DNA of 64,000 nt from assembly GCA_949987565.1 (NCBI GenBank), contig OX465117.1, positions 2,336,214 to 2,400,213 on the forward strand. Direction: 5' to 3'. Below, piece by piece: positions 1 to 9,833 of this stretch. Source of the DNA: Luidia sarsii (taxonomy: Eukaryota > Echinodermata > Asteroidea > Paxillosida > Luidiidae). The notes under the pieces were generated by a model. The model was not told the DNA's origin and did not search any database. It was given only the letters and a program-made list of their open reading frames with translations. Both the position numbers and the translations under genes were made by a program. Position 1 is the first letter of the stretch. Each line of letters starts with the position of its first letter.

Positions 1-391
1 TGATCCATGAAATGCCGTGTTCAAGTTTACAAATAATCAATGTTTGTTATCACTTCTTCTACTAAATTTAGGGACATCCAACCAATGTCCGTCTTCATGA
101 ATATACTTTCTCCTGTCCATTAATTAATTAATTAATATTAAAACTAACTGTTTAGTGTGCAAGGATAACAACTGTTTAAATATTTGCATGCTTTAGAGAT
201 CAAGTTTTTCCAGAAATATAGATATTGATTTTGTTGTTGTCAATTGCTAACATTGCATGCTATTTCTATTTGGATTGATGCATTTGTTGTGGTGATATTT
301 GTTGTTGTACAATTTAGAGCTAAATGCTCCAATACCACTGTTTGCCAAGGAAAACCTAATAAAAGCCAGCGATGAATTTTGGTTTTGACAG
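1..391. other. Intron of the BMPER-like gene
   Basis: Upstream intron ending at the AG before 392. It holds a short (TTAA)n microsatellite at about 119-137 and nothing else recognisable. Confidence 0.5.
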
Positions 392-3300
392 AATGGCCAG
401 GTGGAATGTGAATTGAAGCCCTGCCCAGCATTGAACTGCCCCTTGGATGAGCAACACAAAGCAGACACTGATTGCTGCCCACAATGCACAGGTAAAAAAT
501 AGAGTATTATGGGATACAAGGCTGAAAGGTCTTGAGTATTAACTAAGATGTTTCCAGCAGGACCTTTCTTAAAAGCAGAAAGGTCGTGCTAGGATCAATA
601 TCAGGATCAGGCATGCCACACTTTTAAAATTTTCACTTTAGTCTTATGTCAGTCAGCGCTTTCAGATTTCAGATTACAATCGAAAAAATCTAAAGAAAAA
701 CTGACTCTGAAAAACAATTGTTTTAGATTACAGTGGAGCGTCCCTTTAACAAACGCCGATATACAGAATATTCGGCTATAAGGAACATGCACTTTGGCTC
801 CCCTATACCGAACAATTTTCATGGATCCTGGGATGTTCATTATAGCGACGTTCTATTGTACTTTACAAATCTAGGCTTTTACATCAGATTGACAAGATGA
901 TTCATTTCACTATTGGTCAAGGTGATATGTGCTTGTACGATGGTCAGAGATACTCCAGCAATACATCGTGGAGAAGTGGGTGTGATGTGTGCATCTGTGT
1001 CAATGGCGATGCTGTGTGCAACACAGAGGAATGTCAACCAGTTACCTGTGGAGAGGTATTGTACATCAAATCCTCCAGAATAATGATTGCACATTGATTA
1101 TCGCACTATTAAACTCCTTCAGTAACCTTCAGCCCTACATTTTGTAACCACGACAACTGCAGTTTACTCACAGCACACCAAAGTCAATTATTATAACCAA
1201 TCCAAACTTTCTTAGAAACCTTCAGCCCAGACTTGCGATTATAGGTCACCTACTGTACCCCTAAGGCCACATCCCCAACCCATTTGTCCTTGTGTAATAT
1301 AGATATAGGGACCCCTCTTGCTAGAAAAAAGAAAAAGAGAGATTTCTAGTTGGAAATGTGAATACCCGACAGCAGGGAACAACCTTAATCCCACAACACA
1401 ACACATTTAATAATCTTTGAAGGTTTGCATGGTGAGAATAGCAGGAGAAATAGGTTTGCGGAGACACCATGTACATGTAAATTCTCTTTTGTGAGTATGT
1501 GTGGTTCTGAAAAGAACCGGAGGAACTCAACGTTTCAAACAGTTTACTCTTCAGCAGTGTCCTGAAACGTCGAGTTCCTCTGGTTCTTTTCAGAACCACA
1601 CATACTCACAAAAGAGAATTTACATGGTGTCACCGCAAACCTATTAATCCTACAACAGATTTAATGCGTAAGACTTGCTTTGTGGAATAGACGATTCACA
1701 ATAGCGCCCTCCAGAGTTTGCAACACGTTGGAAAGGGTCAGCAGATTGCGCGCATTGTGTTTGGCCAATGAACTATTGTGAATCGCCTGTATTCCATGCA
1801 ATTCTCATGACGTATTTTTTGTATTCCCTTTCTTTCTCAGGGTGATGACATTGTGTTACCACATGGAGCATGCTGTGAGCAGTGCTTGCCTAGTAAGTCA
1901 TACAAATATTGAACCTACTGGTAATGTGATACAGTTGTCATCGTAGGTCCTTACATAAGTGACCAAACATAAACAAATCTATTGTCCTAAAACTCTTTTC
2001 ATCCTACCACAAATCTATGGGTACGTTCAGGCAGCGAATGTGCATGCACATTCAGACAAACTTTTCAAAGGCAAAGTGACAATTCAAAAGCAATTCAAAG
2101 GCAAAGTGACAATTCAAAGGCAAAGTGACAATTCAAAGACAAAGTGACAATTCAAAGGCAAAGTGACAATTCAAAGGCAAATTGACAATTCAAAGGCAAA
2201 GTGACAATTCATAGGCAAATTGACAATTCAAAGGCAAAGTGACAATTCAAAGACAAAGTGACAATTCAAAGACAAAGTGACAATTCAAAGGCAAAGTGAC
2301 AATTCAAAGACAAAGTGACAATTTAAAGACAATTCAAAGGCAAATTGACAATTCAAAGGCAAAGTGACAATTCAAAGGCAAAGTGACAATTCAAAGGCAA
2401 AGTGACAATTCAAAGGCAATTCAAAGGCAAAGTGACGATTCAAAGGCAAGGTGACAATTCAAAGGCAATTCAAAGACAATTCAAAGACAATTCAAAGGCA
2501 ATTCAAAGGCAAAATGACAATTCAAAGGCAATTCAAAGACAATTTAAAGGCAAAGTGACAATTCAAAGGCAAGGTGACAATTCAAAGGCAAGGTGAAAAT
2601 TCAAAGACAATTCAAAGACAAAGTGACAATTCTTAAAAGTCTGCATTGATATCTTTTACTCATCACAGAGATGGCCTCCTGCATTGTCTTTGGCGACCCT
2701 CACTACCGCACCTTTGACGGCAAGTTCCACGACTTCCAGGGAACCTGCACCTACACCTTTGCCAAGGACTGCGTCGGGGAGAACTTTGAGGTGATCGTGC
2801 AGAACAACGGCAAGGAAACCTACTCAGTGTCCTGGACCCAGCTTGTCTCCTTCCGTTTGTTCAACTGGACCATAGACCTTCTGCAGGACAAGCAGGTTAA
2901 GGTGGACGGCAGCTTGGTGGAATTGCCGTTCCTTCACGAGCCAGAGTTCAGCATCCAAAAACTGGGTGAGTTGCTATCGCCTAGAGGTTGATGTGGTGTT
3001 ATGAGAGGCAAATTCTCACTTGCTTTAATACCTCCACACCAATGCAAATTGTAATGCATGTAAAGCCGCGTCCGCACTGGACTTAAAATGGGTAAACTAA
3101 CCGAGCAAATGGGTAAATTGACCATTTTAAGTCCAGTGCGGACAGCCCAGGAAGTTTTCCTCCCAGGTAACTTACCCGACTCCAGTGGGTAGTTTAACCG
3201 ACCAACTTCTGCCCGGTTAAATTGACCAGGTCAGTTTAACCGAGTCGATAAGTCCAATCCGGACACGACGTCTCGGTAAACGACTCGGTAAAAAAACCAC

Positions 3301-6300
3301 ATCCGGCACCCCGCGCGTTACGTTACTGTATGCAAGACTCGTGCAGGCGCGGGGTAGCAACGTGTTTGTGTACCTACAGTACATGCACATGTACATGAGT
3401 CGGTTAGTTTTACCGATCGTCTCGGTTAGTTTACCCGAGTCGAAAAGTCCAAGTGCGGACCCCGGGAAGATTTACCCATTGGAATGTTACCCACGGGCTC
3501 GGTAAAAAATAAGTCCAGTGCGGACACGGCTTAAGATGTGACCTGATTCAAGTAAGGATTCTATGGTCCAAGGTGAAGTGAAGGCAGTTCACAGTGGCTA
3601 CACAGCATAGTGCTTGCCATTAGTAATTCAATGTTTGGTTCTGAAAGATGATTTGGGTACAAAAAAGTGTCTGTTTGCTTGCAATAAGATGTATTATTGA
3701 GACAAAATGCAAAGTTTTTTTAGATTCTGAAAGAATGTGGTGGTGATGACCAAAGATTCGATATCGCACAAAGCGTGCAAGATAGCCTACTCTTGTGAGA
3801 TCACACGCATCCGGATGAAATACGCACTGGACGCCATTTTATTTGCGAAGAAAAACATGGTCAGCAAGTCGTAATCTTTGAGCTTAGACAATAAATATTC
3901 ATAGCCTAAAGGCATGAAAAGGAGTGCATATCCCTATCACAAATAATGAATATTCATGCAGTACAGTAAAGATTATGAAACAAAATAAAGAAAGAAGAGT
4001 AGACTGTAGATATAACATGATGTTTGCATCAAGGAGAATGTAATTCAATGAGGGTTTGCCCCGCTTGACGTGATAAATACCGAGTGCTCAAGGGTAAACT
4101 TTGACAGCTTGACATTCTCCTGATGACGACCAGAGCATACTGGTCGAAACGTCGAGTTACCACTCAGGTTCTTTTCAGAACCACTCCTCTTCCTTTCAGA
4201 AACTTTATACATGGTGTCACCGCAAATTTTCCTATATTGATTAACCCACCATGCAAAGCCTTAAGTCTTATTTAGCTTGATGCAAATCAATCCATGACAA
4301 GATCTAATGTCTGAATGGTGCTTTGGTTGTGTGACTTATTGCAGGCTTGCTGGTCGTCGTTCACACAAACATCGGCATCACCGTATCCTTTGATGGTGAG
4401 CACTTTGGTGAGGTGGTTGCTGATCATCTATGGCAGGGACAACTGTGCGGACTGTGTGGAGACTTTGATGGTAATCCGGACAATGACTTCAGGTATGCAG
4501 GCAGTCCGTGTCTCATCATAAGCCCTTTTCACACTACAGGTCTAATCCCCAGGGATTTTTTACCCCACCAATACCCCCGCAACCATTCACACTGAACCCA
4601 TTTGGTGACGCCCAGGGATCCTATTTCCCCGTGGAAATTGTAAAACCCCAGGGTTTCTCCTTCTACCCTAGCCCCGAGCAGGGGTAAAAATCCCCCGGGG
4701 AAAAGCTTATTCTTGGGGATTTTTTCAGTACTGTGAATAGATTTTTGAGAAATCCCCGGGGATTTCGTCTAGTGTGGAAGCCCCTTAAGATGAAAAACTC
4801 TAAGCTAGTTGATAAACTTGGCAAATGAAAAATGTTCAAAGAAAATGTTATTGGATTTGTTATGGATTAACGTACCAGTGCTCTTCCATCTGAGCTATCC
4901 AGCCCTTAGATGGTAGCCTCCCAAATAGTCAACTAGTCTTTGCCGGGGTGGGGGCGCCAGTCAGAAGCATTTAACCATTAACTGCTATATATCACCAAGG
5001 ATTACACCCCCATTTTCATTCATATGCAATAACAGTTCGGGAAACACACAAAATGAATGCAGCATTTTAAAACTGTAATATTTTCAAACAAAGAAAAACA
5101 ATCTTAAAATTTAGTGGGCCTGACGTTTCGATCCTAGCAGGACCTTTCTCAAAGGCCTTTGAGAAAGGTCCTGCTAGGATCGAAACGTCAGGCCCACTAA
5201 ATTTTAAGATTTGAATTTTGGTAATATTAGTCAGTAAGCGGTTTGCAACATTTTTTGTATATCAAAGAAAAAAAATGAATTATTTGCCAGAAGAACGAAG
5301 CAATTGTTTGCTATTTTCATCAATCACTGAAATGGTTGAATTGCTTCTGACTGGCGCCCCCACCCCAGCAAAGACTAGTTGACTATTAGGGAAGGCCACC
5401 ATCAAAGGGCTGGATAGCTCAGATGGAAGAGCACTGGTACGTTAGTCCAGAGGTCTCGGGTTTAAGTCCCGGTCCAGTCAAAGTTTTCTTTGCCAATTTT
5501 TATTTGTCATCAACCACTGCTACATTTTACTGTTGACTAAGAATATTTGTTTGAAAATATTTGAAATAGAGTTGAAAAATTTTAAAAATAATCATTACTG
5601 GGATGAAATTGTTCAATTCTAATTTGTATGAGTGTGTATCTTCCAATGCAGGAGTCGAAATGGCACTTTAACACAAACTGCCTCCGAGTTTGGCAACTCA
5701 TTCATCTGCGGGGAATATCCGGAATGCTCCTGTAGAGAGAGTCAAGAACTGCAACCCTGCGCCAAGGATGAAAATTATCTGGTAGAAGCTGTGTCTAGAT
5801 GTGATCTACTCAGGGTAAGCTGAAGCAAGGCATAAGCATCCATCCCTATTGGTGGTAGACTGCCAACCAAGGCTGACAAATAGAACTGGAAGGGGTGACT
5901 AGTCTGAAGCAAGGCATAAGCCTCCATCCTTATTGGTGGTAGACTGCCAACCAAGGCTGACAAATAGAACTGGTAGGGGTGACTAGTCTGAAGCAAGGCA
6001 TAAGCCTCCATCCCTATTGGTGGTAGACTGCCAGCCAAGGCTGACAAATAGAACTGGTAGGGGTGACTAGTCTGAAGCAAGGCATAAGCCTCCATCCCTA
6101 TTGGTCGTAGACTGTCAGCCAAGGCTGACAAATAGAACTGGGAGGGGTGACTAGTCTGAAGCAAGGCATAAGCCTCCATCCCTATTGGTGGTAGACTGCC
6201 AACCAAGGCTGACAAATAGAACTGGGAGGGGTGACTAGTCTGAAGCAAGGCATAAGTCTCCATCCCTATTGGTGGTAGACTGCCAGCCAAGGCTGACAAA

Positions 6301-7511
6301 TAGAACTGGGAGGGGTGACTAGTCTGAAGCAAGGCATAAGCCGCCATCCCTATTGGTGGTAGACTGCCAACCAAGGCTGACAAATATAACTGGTAGGGGT
6401 GACTAATCTGAAGCAAGGCATAATCCTCCATCCCTATTGGTGGTAGACTGCCAGCCAAGGCTGACAAATAGAACTGGTAGGGGTGACTAATCTGAAGCAA
6501 GGCATAAGCCTCTATCCCTATTGGTGGCAGACTGCCAACCAAGGCTGACATGTAAAACTGGGAGGGGTGACTAGTTTGAAGCAAGCCTCCATCCCTATTA
6601 CACGCCATACCATTTTTAATGTTTTGATCGCAGAGCGATGTCTTTGCACCAGCCCATCATCTGATTGACCCTCAACCTTTCTACGATGCCTGCCTGTATG
6701 ACTGGTGTGCCTGCCCATCCCAAGACAAATGCCTGTGTGACGTACTCTCAGCTTACGCCCATGAAGCCAGAAAGAAGGGCGTCACGCTATCCTGGCAAAG
6801 AGAAAACTACTGCGGTGAGTAGACAAAGGAAATGAGGAACGAAACCACTTCGAGCCTGGCATTTTTAAACAATGGGTCATTTTCAATCCTCGCTAAAACA
6901 ATCTGTACAATGTATTTCTGTGAAATAAATTAATAAGGGTATACTATGGGAACAAGAGAGTAAAACCTGGCACAATTCGGACATCGGTGTAGCTTTTGTC
7001 AAGAGATTATTAGTTCGAAAAAGGGCCCATTGTGCGTCGTCAATGGACCGTAACGACATAAGCCTCCATTCCTAAACCTCCATATATATCGGTGGTAGAC
7101 TGCCAGTCAAGTCAAGGCTGACAAATACGGTAGAACTGGGAGGGGGGTGACTAGTCTGAAGCAAGGCACGTCTCTAACCCTAGTGGTGGTAGACTGCCAG
7201 CCAAGGCCGACAAAATACATGTAGGGCTGAGACAGAATAACTAGTCTGAAGCAAGGCATAAGTCTTTTTCAAACATCAGGTTCTTCAAGGAACTGATTCC
7301 ATTGTTATGGTTTTGTTTTTCAGCTATCTCTTGTCCAGTTGGTGCCTACTACGATGAATGCACACCACCATGTGAAGTGACTTGCCAAGCACTCAACTCT
7401 CTGAATGCGGAGGAATGTCAGCAAGAGGGCTGCATCCCTGGCTGCCAATGTCCTGCTGGAATGGCTCTGCATAATTTCCAATGCATCAATATCGACGACT
7501 GCCCCCAGTAA
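392..7511 (+). CDS. BMPER: BMPER/crossveinless-2-like secreted BMP regulator (3' part, 8 exons)
   Basis: Exons 392-491, 922-1055, 1841-1892, 2669-2965, 4345-4492, 5652-5814, 6634-6814, 7324-7511 (stop TAA 7509-7511). All introns are GT-AG and phases run 1,0,1,1,2,0,1, giving 420 aa; the 5' end is outside the window. Order: Cys-rich VWC modules (1-95), VWD (about 96-250) with FGDPHY near residue 103 and CGLCGDFDG near 229, C8-type Cys-rich region (about 250-358), TIL module (362-420), then stop. VWC-VWD-C8-TIL ending right after TIL is the architecture of BMPER/CV-2, which binds BMPs extracellularly and either promotes or blocks signalling. GDPH is the known acid-cleavage site of this family. 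Kielin/chordin-like protein is the alternative, but the end after TIL favours BMPER. The signal peptide and first VWCs must lie upstream. Confidence 0.9.
540..615. mobile_element. Degenerate fold-back copy, family B
   Basis: Contains the two facing arms CAGGACCTTTCTTAAAAGC and AAGGTCGTGCTAGGATC of the family described at 5105-5212, with many substitutions. It sits in intron 1 of the BMPER model. Confidence 0.5.
1451..1644. mobile_element. Fold-back element, family A (complete)
   Basis: Near-perfect inverted repeat with arms of about 85 nt, from TAGGTTTGCGGAGACACC to its complement at 1626-1644. Each arm carries a small hairpin GGTTCTGAAAAGAACC (1503-1518 and complement 1582-1597) and the conserved phrase GAAACGT(C/T)GAGTT. 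On the minus strand 1531-1554 reads CTGAAGA, a short stem, then GAAAC. No ORF of note, so a non-autonomous MITE-like element. Confidence 0.75.
2064..2636 (+). repeat. 19-bp minisatellite in a BMPER intron
   Basis: About 30 tandem copies of CAAAGGCAAAGTGACAATT and shortened forms (CAAAGGCAATT, CAAAGACAATT). The array ends only about 30 nt before the acceptor of the VWD exon at 2669. Apparent ORFs here are periodic read-through, not genes. Confidence 0.9.
3062..3534. mobile_element. MITE, family C (complete)
   Basis: Termini AAGCCGCGTCCGCACTGGAC and the inverted TCCAGTGCGGACACGGCTT. The interior is many short runs of GGTTAGTTTACC/GGTAAACTAACC type, so it folds on itself repeatedly. Other copies: 58777-59250, 59341-59482 (partial), 63592-63929, and a diverged interrupted one at 56645-57330. 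Confidence 0.8.
3870..3970. repeat. Dispersed repeat, inverted relative to 17545-17625
   Basis: The stretch with TGAATATTCAT, GGATATGCACCCC-like sequence and a second TGAATATTCAT reappears in reverse complement at 17545-17625 inside a MAEL intron. A short AT-rich dispersed element; class not recognised. Confidence 0.45.
4110..4250 (+). mobile_element. Half-copy of fold-back family A
   Basis: Single arm: CTGATGA (4120-4126), a 6-7 bp stem GACCAG/CTGGTC with loop AGCATA, GAAAC (4146-4150), GTCGAGTTA, then hairpin GGTTCTTTTCAGAACC (4167-4182) and the ATGGTGTCACCGCAAA end. It is fused on its left to a relic of another fold-back element (GAGGGTTTGCC...GATAAATACC, from about 4050). Confidence 0.65.
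4518..4795. mobile_element. MITE, family G (GGGGATTTC termini)
   Basis: Starts AAGCCCTTTTCACACTA and ends CTAGTGTGGAAGCCCCTTAA, with internal CCCCGGGGA blocks. The same element in reverse orientation lies at 59599-59885. It begins only 26 nt after the donor of exon 5 of the BMPER model. Confidence 0.7.
4860..4985 (-). mobile_element. tRNA-derived SINE, minus copy of a head-to-head pair
   Basis: Reverse complement carries a GGATAGCTCAGATGG A-box-like tRNA head, then the family tail GACTAGTTGACTATT / GGCGCCCCCACCCC. It faces the plus copy at 5334-5485, and a family B fold-back lies between them. Confidence 0.65.
5105..5212. mobile_element. Fold-back element, family B (perfect palindrome)
   Basis: AAATTTAGTGGGCCTGACGT... 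runs into its own reverse complement around GGCCTTTGAG at about 5155-5160, with almost no loop. This is the cleanest copy of the commonest repeat of the window (others: 13372-13470, 25848-25903, 26366-26415, 28262-28430, 30160-30225, 45608-45745, 47386-47510, 50122-50275). No coding capacity. Confidence 0.8.
5334..5485 (+). mobile_element. tRNA-derived SINE, plus copy
   Basis: The region 5411-5481 folds like a tRNA: acceptor arms GGCTGGA / TCCAGTC, D-arm GCTC...GAGC, T-arm with GGGTTTAAGTCCC (B box). It is preceded by the shared body GACTGGCGCCCCCACCCC and GACTAGTTGACTATT. Many copies in the window share that body, so this is a SINE head rather than a working tRNA gene. Confidence 0.7.
5818..6600 (+). 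repeat. 84-bp minisatellite in a BMPER intron
   Basis: Nine full units start at 5821, 5905, 5989, 6073, 6157, 6241, 6325, 6409 and 6493, with a broken tenth at 6577. The period is exactly 84 (28 codons), so one minus frame stays open for 277 codons. The array begins immediately after the donor of exon 6 (5815) and ends about 35 nt before exon 7. Degenerate relics of the unit recur at 7050-7262. Confidence 0.9.
7050..7262 (+). repeat. Decayed copies of the 84-bp unit in the next intron
   Basis: GGTGGTAGACTGCCAGTCAA, CTAGTCTGAAGCAAGGCA and related phrases of the 5818-6600 unit recur two to three times with indels, across exon 7. Just upstream (7000-7055) is a fragment shared in inverted form with 22415-22480. 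Confidence 0.7.
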
Positions 7512-9711
7512 CTCCCACACTTTCTATTAAAACCCTACCAACTCATTGGACCTAATGTTATGTAACATTCTGAACTCCCAATAGACATTTACTACAAGTT
7601 CACTCCCCCCCCCCCTGTTAACAGGATAATTAGAAGAAATCTAATGTCAGATAGATGTAAAATTAATGTGGTGTTGGAATTTCAGAACTTAAAATAGGTT
7701 TCGCCTGGGTTGGTACTGATCCTTAATGTGAACCCAGCCACTACTGAACAGATATTTTTATTTTTTTTATTTTTCATTAACTGCATCAACTATCCAACAC
7801 TGACTTGTAATTATTTTGTATTTTTTGTGTAAATCATTTCTTTTATCGTTACTAAGACATAATGAAGGAATAAATTGAAGAGAGCTGGCAGGTGATTTTA
7901 ATATGATCGTAAATGAATTGATTTCTTCCAAGAGGGTTGATGGTCCATTGGTCCTGCACCTATTCACGTCTTGTGATGCGATTTGCTATCATGTCCTATC
8001 GATAGGGTTACATGGATATGTACCATATTCAGTATTTCATAAAAATGTAGGATTAGAATGATCAGGGCCTAATGTGTGCTAAGCTTGTTTGTTATGGAAC
8101 AATGGTTCAAGATTACTGCCTTCCAAACGATGGTGCTGCATTTACCGATAAGCCGAAGATTTAGAGCCTTAATTTAAATTATATAAGATTAAAGACAAGT
8201 TATAACCATCCTCTTTATACCATAAAAGGCTTTATTTTATTTTATTGAAGTAAACCTCTTTTGAAAACAATAGTGGGATTTTAATGCACTTTTTACATGA
8301 AATATTTGAAACTAATGATAATTAGTATATTTCTGGGAGAGCATCTACCTTTGATCTGTGGTGTTTTAATAAAAAAAAAATGTAATACACTTTTCTATGA
8401 AGTTTTTAAAAGTATACTTTGTACATACTGTAATATCATACCCAGCTTACTTCTGTTTACATGATAATACAATTATTACTTTCAATTTGAAATAATTAGC
8501 CAAATAAATGGGACTGTAGACATTATCGATGTGGTACCGGTGAACTTTTACAACTAATCACGTAGTGGTCATTTCCAAGTGAGGATTTATTAAACAATTT
8601 TACTTTAAATGAATGATTTTGTGACAGATCTCAGCTCTTTTTATCAAAGGCCACATAATGTAGACTGAGTGTACTAAAGCTATAAGAATGAACATTATGT
8701 GATTATAAAGCATTTAATAGACTCAAAACAAGATGTCACCATGTGTCTTAATACATCAGGGTCTGGTACCACTTGTCATTGAATAAATTTGACTATGACA
8801 TTTGTAACAAGAAATGCAGTTAAGTTTAATCTTTGTATTATGTAAGAGGAAAGGGTGAGAAGAGGCTTAATACTTAACCAATTTCTTCTGAAAAAAAATA
8901 AGTTTAAAAAAATAAACTGAGCTAAAAAATTATGACTTAATTTTATGAGCTGCAATGGGCTTACTTTTATTCATGGTAACTGGTGTTCTTTATTTCAAAT
9001 CTGGTCAGCAAACTCGTACTCAATTTCTTTGGTAAAAAGAGAATAAAATATTACTAACACAAATAATGACCAAATAAGCCCTGGCATGCTTTTGGTTTCT
9101 ATACAAGATGATGTGCAGGCTACTGACAAGTACCGCGGCCATAACCACGGCCTAGGCCTTGCCCAAGTCCAACACCAAATCCTCGTCCCAAGGCCACTGG
9201 GAAGCACAGCGGCCATAACCATGGCCTAGGTCTCGGCCAAGTCCAACACTAAATCCTCGTCCCAAGGCCACTGACAAGTACCGCGGCCATAACCACGGCC
9301 TAAGCCTCGCCCAAGTCCAACACCAAATCCTCGTCCCAAGGCTACTGACAAGCACCGCGGCCATAACCACGGCCTAGGTCTCACCCAAGTCCAACTCCAA
9401 ATCCTCGTCCCAAGGCTACTGGCAAGTACCGCGGCCATAACCACGGCCTAGGCCTCGCCCATGTCCAACACTAAATCCTCATCCCAAGGCTACTGACAAG
9501 CACCGCGGCCATAACCACGGCCTAGGTCTCGGCCAAGTCCAACACCAAATCCTCGTCTCAAGGCCACTGGCAAGTACCGCGGCCATAACCACGGCCTAGG
9601 CCTCGCCCATGTCCAACACTAAATCCTCATCCCAAGGCTACTGACAAGCACCGCGGCCATAACCACGGCCTAGGTCTCGGCCAAGTCCAACACCAAATCC
9701 TCGTCTCAAGG
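7512..9711. other. Convergent 3' region between BMPER and MAEL
   Basis: AT-rich, no ORF of interest. AATAAA signals for the plus gene lie at 7869-7874, 8503-8508 and 8782-8787; for the minus gene, AATAAA is seen as TTTATT at 8989-8994 and 8966-8971. The right end (from 9118) is the 74-bp array listed separately. Confidence 0.6.
8989..8994 (-). promoter_or_regulatory. Candidate poly(A) signal of MAEL
   Basis: AATAAA on the minus strand, about 720 nt beyond the MAEL stop and just past the 74-bp array; a second one is at 8966-8971. Position only; usage is inferred. Confidence 0.4.
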
Positions 9712-9790
9712 CTACTGACAAGCACCGCGGCCATAACCACGGCCTAAGCCTCGCCCAAGTCCAACTCCAAATCCGCGTCCCAATCCTTGG
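9118..9790 (-). repeat. 74-bp tandem array including the coding end of MAEL
   Basis: About nine units of period about 74 (GGCCATAACC at 9137, 9212, 9285, 9359 and so on). On the minus strand each unit reads GG(A/T)-rich codons for Gly/Arg, then GCTTGTCAG or ACTTGTCAG followed by TAG. The unit nearest the last MAEL exon is its real coding end; the rest lie downstream of the stop at 9712-9714. Since 74 is not a multiple of 3, the downstream copies fall in shifting frames. Confidence 0.9.
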
Positions 9791-9833
9791 CTGGGCACTT
9801 CGTGCTTGCTTGGCATCGCAGTAGATTGCTGCC
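9712..9833 (-). CDS. MAEL: MAEL last exon: Gly/Arg-rich tail
   Basis: Codes 40 residues (478-517) ending LGRGLGRGYGRGACQ and TAG. Five Gly-Arg-Gly steps are the kind of site that PRMT5 dimethylates and Tudor proteins bind; that role is inferred. The exon end is one unit of the 74-bp array. Confidence 0.8.

Noticed and set aside
5411..5481. A functional tRNA gene
   Set aside because: It folds like a tRNA, but base 33 would be C, the anticodon stem has a mismatch, and the same sequence with the same flanks recurs many times. It is a SINE head.
5775..6608. 277-codon minus-strand protein
   Set aside because: It is the 84-bp array read in an open frame; no start, splice or neighbour context, and the frame ends with the array.
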